Assembly (NCBI GenBank): GCA_018058545.1
Contig: JAGOZU010000026.1
Location: 1 to 33,035, forward strand
Reading direction: 5' to 3'
DNA length: 33,035 bases
Source of the DNA: Promineifilum sp.
GTDB taxonomy: Bacteria > Chloroflexota > Anaerolineae > Promineifilales > Promineifilaceae
Position numbers and translations under genes: made by a program. Below the pieces are notes generated by a model. That model did no database searches. It saw only the letters and a program-made list of their open reading frames with translations, and was not told where the DNA came from. Within the stretch, counting starts at the first letter, position 1, and every line of letters begins with the position of its first letter. Shown in pieces: positions 19,940 through 28,080 of the stretch.

Positions 19940-20252
19940 ATTTGACCACCCAATCAATAATATTGAGATTGAGTCAAGATGCTGCCTTTCATAAATTTTA
20001 CATAATGTTTTTGCCGTTTGTCTTGCCGCGAGCTGATTCCAGTCAACTCCTGCCGTGTAAGGCTACACACAATCGTGAGAAACATTACAAAAATTGTTAC
20101 AAGTATTAACAGGGTTTTTCGAATTCACGGATGTTTCCTAGGGGGTGTAATCTGCTTTACACATTTCCTGTATAGATTTACCCAATTGCCTTCCTAAAGA
20201 CCTCTTAAACTGAAATTGTAACGTGGATCTATCAGGTTTTGAGGTAGTCAAG
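19928..20252. other. AT-rich intergenic region with paired inverted repeats
   Basis: This 325-base stretch is clearly AT-richer than its surroundings and has no supported gene. It holds two inverted repeats with related half-sites: GTGTA-AGGC-TACAC at 20055-20068, and GTGTAA-TCTGCT-TTACAC at 20145-20162. Extra TTACA and TGTAA words lie between them. It precedes the secreted Thr-Pro-linker protein gene and contains the -35 region of the divergent epimerase operon. A regulator-binding role is possible but unproven. Confidence 0.4.
20145..20162. promoter_or_regulatory. Candidate operator palindrome
   Basis: GTGTAATCTGCTTTACAC is an 18-base perfect inverted repeat with six-base arms and a six-base spacer, about 90 bases upstream of the gene at 20253. 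The form fits a dimeric helix-turn-helix regulator. No regulator gene is adjacent. Confidence 0.35.
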
Positions 20253-21323
20253 ATGAAGCAGTACGCATCGCGAGTGTTAACTATTTTTACCCTCTGTTTG
20301 GGGGTTGGATTCGCGCTTCTGACGTTCATTCAGATCTGGCAAGTGCGGGCGGACGGTGATGTGCCGACCCTGACGTATCTGGGAGAAGGCGGAAGTTATA
20401 GCGTCGGCGAGGGTTATAATTTTATCGTTAAATCAACCGGCCCTTTTGTTTTCATGACGATGCCGGGGCCGGAATTTACAGCTGCCGGGAACCAGCGTGT
20501 ATGGTCTGTGTGGGGAAATGTTGATGCCCCAGCCCCCGATGTTAATGTCACCAGAATGGTTGGCGCCGTAGAGAAAGATTGCGTCGTCGAATATGCCATG
20601 ATCGATGACGATGAAGATGACCGGATCAATTACTTTATGCTGGACGACCAGGTCATCTATACGATGGGGCAAGGCATGGTTTCGCGCGGCCGTTTCGTCG
20701 TTCCGCGTGACGGCCTACTCAGTTATGTGATCAACGATAGTGTCGGGATGTTTATCGATCGGTGCTCCAAAAAGGTTACGGCTACGCCGACGATGACCCT
20801 CACCCCGACGGCGACGCTGGAGCCGACGTTCACCGCTACACCCACGATGACTCCGACGATGACGTTAACCCCGACGGCGACGCTGACCGGCACGCTGACG
20901 GTGACCCCAATCGTGACCCCGACGGCGACCTCCACACCGGTGCCGGCAACCCCGACGGCCGAGCCGAATATCTCGACCGCCACGCCGACGCCCAGCCCGA
21001 CACCTATCAGGGATCCTCGATTGCCGTCTTGCCTGCGTATTAACTTTGATGTCAGCGGCCAGGAGGCGAAGCGAGGCGTCTACGTCGTCCAGGAGGTAGG
21101 CGGCCGATTCCTGACCAGTTGGGAGGCGGATGATGGCTGGAAGGATAGCGGTTGGTTCTACGGAATCGATATTACTTTCCCCGCCGTCTATGTCGATGTA
21201 TTTTACTATCACGGTCCCGGCGCTGAGCCGCAGCGATTAAAGATGTGGAACCCCGCGCCGGACACAGATTCCGGTTGGCTGGGGCGCGGCATGTGCCACG
21301 CGCTGGAGGTCGGCTGGCCCTAG
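20253..21323 (+). CDS. Secreted or membrane-anchored protein with Thr-Pro linker
   Basis: The product is 356 residues. The start at 20253 is chosen because GAGGT lies seven bases upstream and it opens directly into a hydrophobic signal/anchor segment (about 8-30). An in-frame ATG ten codons earlier lacks this. Residues about 34-170 form one beta-rich domain containing an acidic DDDEDD run near 119-124. A Thr-Pro linker (about 174-255) holds the 12-residue unit TPTMTLTPTATL twice. Residues about 258-356 form a second domain rich in aromatic residues, with Cys at 259 and near the end. Neither domain is recognised. The design (anchor, domain, spacer, domain) fits an exported surface protein. It is a single gene flanked by an AT-rich upstream region and the convergent methyltransferase gene. 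Confidence 0.7.
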   Translation: MKQYASRVLTIFTLCLGVGFALLTFIQIWQVRADGDVPTLTYLGEGGSYSVGEGYNFIVKSTGPFVFMTMPGPEFTAAGNQRVWSVWGNVDAPAPDVNVTRMVGAVEKDCVVEYAMIDDDEDDRINYFMLDDQVIYTMGQGMVSRGRFVVPRDGLLSYVINDSVGMFIDRCSKKVTATPTMTLTPTATLEPTFTATPTMTPTMTLTPTATLTGTLTVTPIVTPTATSTPVPATPTAEPNISTATPTPSPTPIRDPRLPSCLRINFDVSGQEAKRGVYVVQEVGGRFLTSWEADDGWKDSGWFYGIDITFPAVYVDVFYYHGPGAEPQRLKMWNPAPDTDSGWLGRGMCHALEVGWP

Positions 21324-21334
21324 CAAGTGGAGGG

Positions 21335-22528
21335 CTAACCGGTTGGGTGGCCGATCAGCACGGTCGCCCGGCCCATGACCCGGGTTAAAAAAATGGTCCG
21401 CTGAGAATCCCCTCTCAAGCGAAGGGCTTGCCGCAAGACATCCGGGTCGAGCGGTGAGCCTCTTTTTTTGATCGTAACCGTGCCCACGTCACGCTCGCGC
21501 AAGTAATGACGCAGTCGTTTGAGCTGGAACGGGAAGTGGTCTTCGATGATATAGCTTCGCGCAAATGGTGTAAGGACGACCTCATCGGCCGTCAGATAGG
21601 CGATAGTGGGGTCGAGCAGCGAGGCGTCGATCTGATGGGCCAACTGACCTACCAGATGTGCGCGAATCACCGCGCCATCCGGCTCGTACAGATACTGGCG
21701 TGGCTCTCCTGCCTCTGCGCTCTCCGGCTCCCGATCGGTCAGGGTGTCACCCTTCGGTAGCAGAGTCGCTCGGCGAGTGGCCGTGCGCAACTCGCCGTAC
21801 CATAAAACCCCCTCCCGGACTTCTCCATGAAACGACACAAATTCCGCCTCAACCCCGGCCGGTAATTCGGTGTAATCGATGGCCGGGCTGACCTTCACAG
21901 CCCCACGCGGCACGAGCGGCCGCCAGGTATCGATCAGGCTTAAAGGCGGACGGTAATCATGGACGGATTTCAGACGGCGACCCGGAGCTTGACTGGGTCC
22001 TCCTATGGTTCGTCGAGCCGGGTCGAAGAAAAACGCATCCACCCGCAGGGGCGGCAATTCGACAAGGTCGGCCTGGATCGGGGAGACGGTGTCGGTTAGC
22101 CCATAAACGGCCGCGTTGGCGGCTGTCATGACCGCATGGGCCCACTCCCGGTCGATGGCTATGACCGTCGATCCTGTCGCGGCCAGGGCCAGCGCATCCC
22201 CGCCGATGCCGCAGCCCATATCGGCCACAAGGCTCACGCCCGCCTGCGCGTAGCGGTGCGCGCGGTGGGCCGCCAGAGGTTCGGCCGTGGCTTGTTCCAG
22301 CCCGTCACGTGTGAAATACATCCGGCCGCTTCGACTAAACTTCGCGGCTGCTTGCCGTCTCAGCAGCGTTAATTCCAGCGCCGCGTTAGCCTGCGCCGGC
22401 TCCAGTTGTGTCCGTAATCGCGCGGCCGTCGCCAGATGGGTGTCCGGAGTCAGCGGTTCGGCCGCCAATGCTTCCAGCACGGCTGCCCCCGCCTCGCTCA
22501 GGATAAAATTCAGTTCGTCTGGTTGCAT
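21335..22528 (-). CDS. SAM-dependent methyltransferase with THUMP-like C-terminal domain
   Basis: This protein of 397 residues has an N-terminal helical part, a class I methyltransferase core with motif I DMGCGIGG at 103-110, an acidic residue in IAIDRE near 123-128, the FDPARR motif at 168-173, and a C-terminal THUMP-like domain ending with the TIKKRGSPLDPDVLRQ segment and a final beta strand. The FDPARR motif and THUMP-like tail place it with putative RNA methyltransferases related to the trimethylguanosine-synthase group. The RNA target is not known. I set the start at 22528, ten bases after the stop of the upstream nuclease gene. The longer in-frame version overlaps that gene. It is cotranscribed with the Cas4-like nuclease. 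Confidence 0.85.
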   Translation of the reverse strand: MQPDELNFILSEAGAAVLEALAAEPLTPDTHLATAARLRTQLEPAQANAALELTLLRRQAAAKFSRSGRMYFTRDGLEQATAEPLAAHRAHRYAQAGVSLVADMGCGIGGDALALAATGSTVIAIDREWAHAVMTAANAAVYGLTDTVSPIQADLVELPPLRVDAFFFDPARRTIGGPSQAPGRRLKSVHDYRPPLSLIDTWRPLVPRGAVKVSPAIDYTELPAGVEAEFVSFHGEVREGVLWYGELRTATRRATLLPKGDTLTDREPESAEAGEPRQYLYEPDGAVIRAHLVGQLAHQIDASLLDPTIAYLTADEVVLTPFARSYIIEDHFPFQLKRLRHYLRERDVGTVTIKKRGSPLDPDVLRQALRLRGDSQRTIFLTRVMGRATVLIGHPTG

Positions 22529-22538
22529 GGGCTGGCGA

Positions 22539-23360
22539 TTATCCCCACTGAGGCTCCAGCCAGTCCTCGGTCGGCTCCAAAGCATCCTCATCAGCTTCGA
22601 CAGGAAGCGGGTTGCCGGCTATTTGACGTCCGCAGTAGGTTTGATAGGCGCACAGGCGACATTCTGCAAGCGCGTCGGTCAGCGGCCATTCTTCGGTAGT
22701 CAATTGCTTGTCGATTCCGGCCACCACTGCCTCCAACTCGGCCAGATTGCGCCGGTGGGTTGCCTCGTCGTAGCGGATGACGCGGGGATGGTCAGGATCT
22801 TCAACGTACCAGTAGATGAAGGAGAGTCGGTCGGGAGCGAATGCCTCGGGGTTGCCCGGCGCGAGCGCTGCGCCGCCTTCGGCCAAAACAGCCAGATAGA
22901 CCCGTGTTTGCCAGGCGCGACGCAGGCGGCCGATGTCTCGCGGATCGCCGGTCTTCCAGTCGTAGATTGTCGCCGCCGGTCGCCCGTCCACGTCATCGCC
23001 GACGACGACCAGATCGAAGCGGCCGCTCAAGGTGTGGCGATTATCATGGCCGATAGGGATAGTTAGAGAAGCTTCCACGAAGCGCTGTCCGGCCGGTAAT
23101 GCCGGACGATTGGCCCGGTAGATCGACCACCATTGTTGCAACAAAGGATCCCTGTGAGTCTCATCAGTGGCAAGCAAGCCCAGGAAATCGCGTTCGATCC
23201 AGCGATGAAACCGGCGACCGCGCTCGTAGGCTAGAGCCTGGTCGGGTCCCAGAGGCGCTTCAGGCCACGGCACATGAGCCAGGTAGCGCAAATAAAAGCG
23301 GCGTGGACATGCCTCGAAAGTGTACAGATGTTGCTGATAGAGGTGAAGTCGTTCGTTCAT
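22539..23360 (-). CDS. PD-(D/E)XK nuclease, Cas4/RecB-like with Fe-S cysteines
   Basis: This 273-residue protein has the Cas4/AddB-type nuclease layout. Cys18 in the N-terminal FEACPRRFYLRY segment and Cys234, Cys237 and Cys243 at the C-terminus could hold a [4Fe-4S] cluster. The nuclease core shows GRFDLV (Asp116), DWK (Asp134, Lys136) and Gln151. All expected catalytic and cluster residues are present. Such nucleases resect DNA ends. No CRISPR array, cas gene or helicase is nearby, so this is a stand-alone version with an unknown partner. Ten bases separate its stop from the methyltransferase start, so the two form an operon. Confidence 0.85.
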   Translation of the reverse strand: MNERLHLYQQHLYTFEACPRRFYLRYLAHVPWPEAPLGPDQALAYERGRRFHRWIERDFLGLLATDETHRDPLLQQWWSIYRANRPALPAGQRFVEASLTIPIGHDNRHTLSGRFDLVVVGDDVDGRPAATIYDWKTGDPRDIGRLRRAWQTRVYLAVLAEGGAALAPGNPEAFAPDRLSFIYWYVEDPDHPRVIRYDEATHRRNLAELEAVVAGIDKQLTTEEWPLTDALAECRLCAYQTYCGRQIAGNPLPVEADEDALEPTEDWLEPQWG

Positions 23361-23477
23361 CGGATTTGTGGCGGGTCATGTGGCCGTTGCATAACACGCG
23401 ATGGCCGCATAATAAAGGAAAGGCGTTGATGGCGCAACGATGACGTTTTAATCTGACTGAGAATCAGCCGCGACAAG

Positions 23478-23506
23478 TTGACGCGCGCCTCCGAGCCATA
23501 GAGAAT
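23478..23506 (+). promoter_or_regulatory. Promoter of the M23 peptidase gene
   Basis: TTGACG (23478-23483) is followed after 17 bases by GAGAAT (23501-23506). The -35 is a five-of-six match; the -10 is weaker. The predicted start is about 23513, only some three bases before the ATG at 23516, so the mRNA would be nearly leaderless. Confidence 0.5.
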
Positions 23507-23515
23507 CGGCGGTCT

Positions 23516-24661
23516 ATGAATCGATCGGTCCAGGCCTATGGCCTGATCACGATGACACTCCTCTGCCTGCTCGCCACGATCGGATGCGGCCAGACGGCCG
23601 ATCCGTCTGACCAGGCGGTGGTGATCACTCAGCCGCCTTCGCTGGTGCCGACGTTGACGCCTGCCGTTGAACTGTTGCCTCCCGCGTCACCGACGCCTCG
23701 GCCGACGGCTCCGCCCCTGCCGCAGCCCACGCCCGTTCCAGTGGCAATTGTGCCCACCGGCACCCCTGACACGGCCGGAGTTGGATTGCAATGTCCCGAG
23801 GCGCCGCCGCTCAAACCGGATTACCTCGCCTACGTCCTGTCGGCCGAGCCGTGGCCGTCGCCGAATCCCTCCGTGCCGCGACCGCCGCTTTCATTGGCCG
23901 ATCCGCTGCCGGACGCCAACCGCAATCCGGGCTATCCCTACGGCTCCGACGGCAGCGGTCGCTACCTGTTGCACAATGGACTTGATATGGTTGACGAGGG
24001 TGATGCTCTGGCCGGGGCGGTGGCCGACGGCCAGGTCATCGTCGCCCGTGACGATCTGGATGAGATGTTCGGCTGGCGTTGCGATTGGTATGGCCAACTT
24101 GTCGTCATTCAGCTGGATGAGATGTGGGACGACCAACCGGTCTACGCGCTCTATGGCCACGTCAAGGATATCCAGGTGAGCGAGGGACAGCGCGTCGAGC
24201 GTGGCGATCCGGTGGCACGCGGCGGCACGGCCGGCGTGGCTGTTGCGCCGCACCTCCATTTGGAAATACGTGTCGGCGCCAACGCCTTTGGAGCGACGCG
24301 CAATCCCTTGTTGTGGCTGGAACCTCCAAGCGGGCATGGGGTAGTTGCCGGGCGGCTGGTCGATCCCGAAGGCCATGCCTGGCAAGGGGTCATGGTCACG
24401 CTGATCGACCGCACGGGTCAGGCCCCGTTCCTTAATACATGGACCTACCTGGATGATCCTGATCACCTCATCCGCCCCGATCCCGCTCTCGGCGAGAATT
24501 TCGCCTTTGAGCCGGTGGCAGCCGGATCGTATGATGTGCATGCCAGAGTCCAGGGGGTGGATTATCGTCAGATAGTCGAGGTGGTCGAGGGGCAGCTGAC
24601 CACGGTGGAGATCGTTACCGGGCCTTATCGCACGCCAACGCCGGAGTCACCCGGCCCGTGA
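23516..24661 (+). CDS. M23 family metallopeptidase lipoprotein
   Basis: This 381-residue protein starts with a lipoprotein signal peptide (lipobox ending at Cys24), followed by a Pro/Thr-rich spacer (about 40-85). The LytM/M23 peptidase core lies at about 140-270: His153 and Asp157 in HNGLD, and His248 in HLHLE, are the zinc ligands, and His215 in YGH and His246 are the catalytic histidines. All are present, so it is probably an active peptidoglycan endopeptidase or a cell-wall remodelling enzyme on the outside of the membrane. Residues about 275-375 form a carboxypeptidase-regulatory-like beta domain. It is transcribed alone, divergent from the nuclease/methyltransferase operon. Confidence 0.9.
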   Translation: MNRSVQAYGLITMTLLCLLATIGCGQTADPSDQAVVITQPPSLVPTLTPAVELLPPASPTPRPTAPPLPQPTPVPVAIVPTGTPDTAGVGLQCPEAPPLKPDYLAYVLSAEPWPSPNPSVPRPPLSLADPLPDANRNPGYPYGSDGSGRYLLHNGLDMVDEGDALAGAVADGQVIVARDDLDEMFGWRCDWYGQLVVIQLDEMWDDQPVYALYGHVKDIQVSEGQRVERGDPVARGGTAGVAVAPHLHLEIRVGANAFGATRNPLLWLEPPSGHGVVAGRLVDPEGHAWQGVMVTLIDRTGQAPFLNTWTYLDDPDHLIRPDPALGENFAFEPVAAGSYDVHARVQGVDYRQIVEVVEGQLTTVEIVTGPYRTPTPESPGP

Positions 24662-24745
24662 CGATAAGCCGGCGATCCCTGTCGGCTCCCATATTACGTT
24701 TTGTCATTGAAGTACCGCCCGGTATTTTTGAAGTTGCGCCGGTCA

Positions 24746-24754
24746 TGATAGCAT
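24746..24754 (+). promoter_or_regulatory. Extended -10 promoter abutting the lplA ATG
   Basis: TGATAGCAT (TGn plus TAGCAT at 24749-24754) ends six bases before the ATG at 24761, so transcription should begin at the start codon. TTGAAG lies 15 bases upstream as a possible, closely spaced -35. No Shine-Dalgarno site would be in the transcript. Confidence 0.45.
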
Positions 24755-24760
24755 TGGGAC

Positions 24761-25756
24761 ATGCTTTTCGTTGATAACCAGGGGGTCAACGATCCCCGAC
24801 TCAATCTGGCCTTCGAAGAATATTTGTTGCGCCATGTCGATTGTCTCGAACCGTTGCTGCTCTTCTACGTCAACGAGCCTTCGGTCATCATCGGCCGTAA
24901 TCAGAACACCATCGAGGAGATCGATCCCGATTACGTCGCCGCCCGCCAAATCCATGTCGTTCGCCGCCTGTCGGGTGGCGGGGCTGTCTACCACGACCTT
25001 GGCAATCTGAACTTCAGTTTTGTCACCAACGGCCGTGACGACCTCCATAACTTCGCCATTTTCACCGAGCCGGTTGTGGCCGCTCTTCGTTCCTTGGGCG
25101 TCTCCGCCGAACTGCGCGGCCGTAGTGACATTTTCGCCGATGGTCGAAAAATCTCCGGCAACGCGCAATATGCCACGACCGGGCGCATGTTCAGCCACGG
25201 CACGCTGTTGTTCGATACCGACCTGTCCGAGATGCTGCGAGCCATCAACCCGCGTCGGACGGAGATCGAATCCAAGGCCGTCCAGTCGGTGCGCAGCGTT
25301 GTGGCCAATATCCGTGAGTTGCTGCCGGGCGACATGGCGAGTGAGTTTAATCTGGACGATCTCAAAGACACCCTGTTGCGGGGCATATTCGGCGACGGCT
25401 CTATCCCGACCCTGGCCCTCACGCCCGCCGACTGGGAGCGGATCGAGGAGATCGCGGCCGCACGATATAATCAGTGGGATTGGAATTACGGCCGCTCGCC
25501 CCGGTTTAATGTTCGGAAAACAGTGCGCTTTCCCATCGGCAAGGTGGACGCGCAAATTGATGTGGAAGACGGCCAGATCCGCGCCATTCGCCTTTTTGGC
25601 GACTTCAACGGCCGGGAAAGTGTGACTGCGCTGGAGACCCATCTGAAAGGTGTTCCCTACGATAAGGAGCAGTTGACGGCCGCGCTGCAAGACGTCAATC
25701 TCAATAGCTTTTTTGGCCAAATGGACGCAACGACTTTTATTGACCTGTTATATTGA
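24761..25756 (+). CDS. lplA: Lipoate-protein ligase A
   Basis: This 331-residue enzyme has the N-terminal ligase domain with RRLSGGGAVYHD at 68-79 and the DIFADGRKISGNAQ segment whose Lys130 matches the lipoyl-AMP-binding Lys of LplA. The C-terminal accessory domain (about 250-331) is present, so it should carry out both lipoate activation by ATP and transfer to lipoyl domains of 2-oxoacid dehydrogenases or glycine-cleavage H protein. The length fits the two-domain E. coli-type enzyme. The next gene, comEA-like, starts 27 bases after its stop and may be cotranscribed, though the functions look unrelated. No lipoylated enzyme gene lies in the window. Confidence 0.93.
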   Translation: MLFVDNQGVNDPRLNLAFEEYLLRHVDCLEPLLLFYVNEPSVIIGRNQNTIEEIDPDYVAARQIHVVRRLSGGGAVYHDLGNLNFSFVTNGRDDLHNFAIFTEPVVAALRSLGVSAELRGRSDIFADGRKISGNAQYATTGRMFSHGTLLFDTDLSEMLRAINPRRTEIESKAVQSVRSVVANIRELLPGDMASEFNLDDLKDTLLRGIFGDGSIPTLALTPADWERIEEIAAARYNQWDWNYGRSPRFNVRKTVRFPIGKVDAQIDVEDGQIRAIRLFGDFNGRESVTALETHLKGVPYDKEQLTAALQDVNLNSFFGQMDATTFIDLLY

Positions 25757-25771
25757 TCCGGCCTAGTGACC

Positions 25772-25780
25772 GAGGAGGGG
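25772..25780 (+). promoter_or_regulatory. Strong Shine-Dalgarno site fixing the comEA start
   Basis: GAGGAGGGG has its GGAGG core five bases from the ATG at 25784. It rules against the in-frame ATG at 25766, which lies before it. Confidence 0.65.
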
Positions 25781-25783
25781 AAG

Positions 25784-26425
25784 ATGAAGATCGGTTGGCC
25801 GCAGTTAATTGGCGCTGCCCTGGCATGTGCCTTGCTGGTGGGCGCGGGCTTTGTTCTGGCGAACTTGCGCCGCGACATGCAACCCACGCCCATCGAGATC
25901 ATTCCTCCTCAACCAACCTCGCTCCCACCGGTGGCCACTGCCGAACCTACGGCTACAGTCGGGCCCTATCATGTCTACGTTAGCGGGGCAGTGGTCAACC
26001 CGGCCGTCTATGAGCTTGCTCCGGGCAGTATCATTGATGATGCCGTACGTGCCGCCGGGGGGTTTGCGGCAGATGCCGATACGGCGGCCGTCAATCTGGC
26101 CCAGCCCGCGGTCGACGGGATGCAAGTCCACGTGCCGGTCATGGGCGAAGCGGCCGCCACGCCCCCGCCCATCAGCCTGCCGGCGGGAGGCGCGCCCCCG
26201 AGCCGCATGGGCGGCATCACCATCGGCGGCCTGGTCGATATCAATCTCGCCGGCCAGGCCGAACTGGAGATGTTGCCGGGCATTGGCCCAGCCACGGCCG
26301 CGAATATCCTTGCCTATCGCGAGGCAAACGGTCCCTTTGCGACTATAGAGTCTATCATGGACGTGCCGGGGATTGGCGAGGCCAAGTTCGAGGAGATACG
26401 GGCATTGATCACCGTCGGACCGTAA
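25784..26425 (+). CDS. comEA: ComEA-type DNA-binding protein with SLBB and helix-hairpin-helix domains
   Basis: The 213-residue product starts at 25784, set by the strong ribosome-binding site GAGGAGGGG five bases upstream. An N-terminal membrane anchor (about 7-28) is followed by a short Pro-rich spacer, an SLBB domain (about 62-120) and a C-terminal pair of helix-hairpin-helix motifs (LPGIGPATAANILAYR and VPGIGEAKFEEIR). This is the layout of ComEA, which binds incoming double-stranded DNA on the outer surface during natural transformation. ComEC and type IV pilus genes are not in the window, so competence is suggested, not shown. A use in other DNA uptake or binding is possible. Confidence 0.88.
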   Translation: MKIGWPQLIGAALACALLVGAGFVLANLRRDMQPTPIEIIPPQPTSLPPVATAEPTATVGPYHVYVSGAVVNPAVYELAPGSIIDDAVRAAGGFAADADTAAVNLAQPAVDGMQVHVPVMGEAAATPPPISLPAGGAPPSRMGGITIGGLVDINLAGQAELEMLPGIGPATAANILAYREANGPFATIESIMDVPGIGEAKFEEIRALITVGP

Positions 26426-26510
26426 GCCTCTATTGTAGGATGATGTGGATTATCGCTCAATGTTAAGCCTCTCCATCGACAGTTGCCGGGGCATATATTC
26501 GGTTGCCGAG

Positions 26511-26516
26511 TATAAT
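26511..26516 (+). promoter_or_regulatory. -10 box upstream of the PrsW-type protease
   Basis: A perfect TATAAT lies 40 bases upstream of the ATG at 26557. No good -35 was found at 16-18 bases (TTGCCG lies 22 bases away). The predicted leader is about 34 bases. Confidence 0.35.
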
Positions 26517-26556
26517 CTTCCCGATCAGGACTCTTATAACATGAACGGAACGCGAC

Positions 26557-27564
26557 ATGACGGCCAATAATTACTTGCTCTACTCGGTGCTGGCGGCCGT
26601 CTTGCCGGTCCTGGCCTACATCGGAATCATTTATTGGGTGGATCGTTACGAGAGGGAGCCATTGTGGCTGCTTTCGGCCGCCTTCATCTGGGGAGCCGTC
26701 CCCAGCGCCTTGCTGGCGATATTCTTCAATATGATGTTCAGCCTGCCGTTCTATCTTCTGTTCTCGTCGTCGACGGCCGACTTCATCTCCAGCGGAGCCA
26801 TCGCCCCGCTTGTCGAGGAGACGACCAAAGGGCTTGTCCTGTTTCTGATTTTGATCATTCAACGGCATGAATTGGACAGCCCGCTGGACGGCATCATCTA
26901 TGGCGCGATGGTCGGCATGGGCTTCGCCATGATCGAGAACTTCCTCTATTACATCTCGTACTTTCAGGAGTTCGGAGTTGCTGGATGGAATGAGCTGGTC
27001 ATCATTCGCGGGATGGTCTTCGGTCTCAATCATGCTCTCTATACGGCGATGACCGGTCTGGGGATCGCGCTGGCCCGCATGAGCAAAAGCTGGCCTGTTC
27101 GCATCGCTGCGCCGTTGCTGGGGCTGGCCTTGGCTATGACCCTCCACTCTATTCATAACGTGGCCATGTCCGGCGTTGTTGTCGCGCCCCTGTTTGTGGG
27201 AATCACCTTCGGTTGGGGCGGGGTGCTGGTGACGTTGCTGATAATCATCCTGTCGCTCTATCAGGAACGACGCTGGATGCGCCAATATTTGCAGGAAGAG
27301 GTGGCGAAAGGCACGATAACGGATAACGATTATCGCATCGTCCATTCGGCCGCTTCGCGAGCCAGGCACCGATTGGGGTTGCTGATCAAGGAAGGGCCGA
27401 GAGCTTACTTCCGCAGTGGCCAATACTATCGGCGTTGCAGCGAGCTGGCTTATCGCAAGCGTCACCACGCCCATTTCAATGACGACGCCGGTCTCCAGGC
27501 TATCGATTCCCTGCGTCAGTCGATTGTCGATATGAGAGCGGCCGAGTCGAACCTGGCCGCATAA
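26557..27564 (+). CDS. PrsW-type intramembrane metalloprotease
   Basis: This 335-residue polytopic membrane protein has about seven hydrophobic segments in its first 245 residues. It shows the family marks: DRYEREP at 29-35, the putative catalytic EETTKG at 87-92, GFAMIENFLY with Glu127, His159 in NHALYTAM, and HSIHN with His197 and His200. These match the PrsW/CPBP-related glutamic or metallo-intramembrane proteases. In Bacillus, PrsW cleaves the anti-sigma factor RsiW. No anti-sigma or sigma gene is adjacent here, so the substrate is unknown. The soluble C-terminal tail (about 245-335) is rich in Arg and Tyr. It converges on the DinB gene, with 15 bases between stops. Confidence 0.87.
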   Translation: MTANNYLLYSVLAAVLPVLAYIGIIYWVDRYEREPLWLLSAAFIWGAVPSALLAIFFNMMFSLPFYLLFSSSTADFISSGAIAPLVEETTKGLVLFLILIIQRHELDSPLDGIIYGAMVGMGFAMIENFLYYISYFQEFGVAGWNELVIIRGMVFGLNHALYTAMTGLGIALARMSKSWPVRIAAPLLGLALAMTLHSIHNVAMSGVVVAPLFVGITFGWGGVLVTLLIIILSLYQERRWMRQYLQEEVAKGTITDNDYRIVHSAASRARHRLGLLIKEGPRAYFRSGQYYRRCSELAYRKRHHAHFNDDAGLQAIDSLRQSIVDMRAAESNLAA

Positions 27565-27579
27565 TCGGGCGATAAGCGA

Positions 27580-28059
27580 TTACCCGGCCGATTTGACGTC
27601 CAGAAGGGCGATCTGCCGGGCATGGGTTCGGTCGTGCTGGATGGCCAGATAGACGATCTCGCGCATCGAAGTCGGCCCGAAAAAGGTGTGCTGTCCTTGC
27701 CGATCCCATACCTCGACGGGCAGTGACGCGAGCAGGCCAATGGTCTCCTGACGGGCATACAGAAAATCGGCCATAGCTATGCGGCCGTCCTGCATCCGGT
27801 AGTTTCGCTGTTCGGCCCACTCATCGGCATCGACGCCCGGCAGGAAAGCGCCGTCCTCTTCTATCAGGGCGCGTATCCGGGCCTGGTGTACTTCCAGCTC
27901 CACATCGCGCAGATGACAGGCGATCTCGGTTAGCGACCACTCTTCGGGCGCGGGCCGGTAGAACCAGTCACGTGTCCCATCAGCCAAAATAGAGGCCAAC
28001 GCGCGGCAGAACGACGCCAGTTCGGCCAATAGTTCGGGGATGGGTGGTGGGTTTTGCAT
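27580..28059 (-). CDS. DinB family protein
   Basis: This 159-residue four-helix-bundle protein of the DinB/YfiT type has a conserved EEWSLTEIACHLRD segment (His49) and a late IQHDRTHARQI segment with two further histidines, the usual metal-binding triad. The Trp-Ser segment is the family hallmark. DinB-like proteins include thiol-dependent transferases (for example for bacillithiol or mycothiol), but most are unassigned. It is last gene of a three-gene minus-strand operon, 21 bases after the HAD gene. No ribosome-binding site of note precedes the ATG. Confidence 0.87.
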   Translation of the reverse strand: MQNPPPIPELLAELASFCRALASILADGTRDWFYRPAPEEWSLTEIACHLRDVELEVHQARIRALIEEDGAFLPGVDADEWAEQRNYRMQDGRIAMADFLYARQETIGLLASLPVEVWDRQGQHTFFGPTSMREIVYLAIQHDRTHARQIALLDVKSAG

Positions 28060-28080
28060 GGGCGGCGGGCCGAAAACAGA

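Noticed and set aside
20788-21010. Apparent DNA repeats or minisatellite
   Set aside because: They encode the degenerate Thr-Pro linker. Only one 12-residue unit is truly duplicated, so this is not a CRISPR or intergenic repeat array.
21335-23360. Restriction-modification system
   Set aside because: A nuclease and a methyltransferase are adjacent, but the methyltransferase has FDPARR and a THUMP-like tail (RNA type) and the nuclease is Cas4-like, so a classical R-M pair is not supported.
24667-24686. Terminator after the M23 peptidase gene
   Set aside because: Only a five-base inverted repeat with a ten-base loop is present, and no T-run follows.
24743-25720. Minus-strand open frame over lplA
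   Set aside because: LplA on the plus strand has its family motifs. The antisense frame has no recognisable domain and no ribosome-binding site.
26314-27474. Long minus-strand open frame (about 386 codons)
   Set aside because: It overlaps the PrsW-type protease in antisense. It reads as a low-complexity, Gln/Asp/Arg-rich sequence without motifs.
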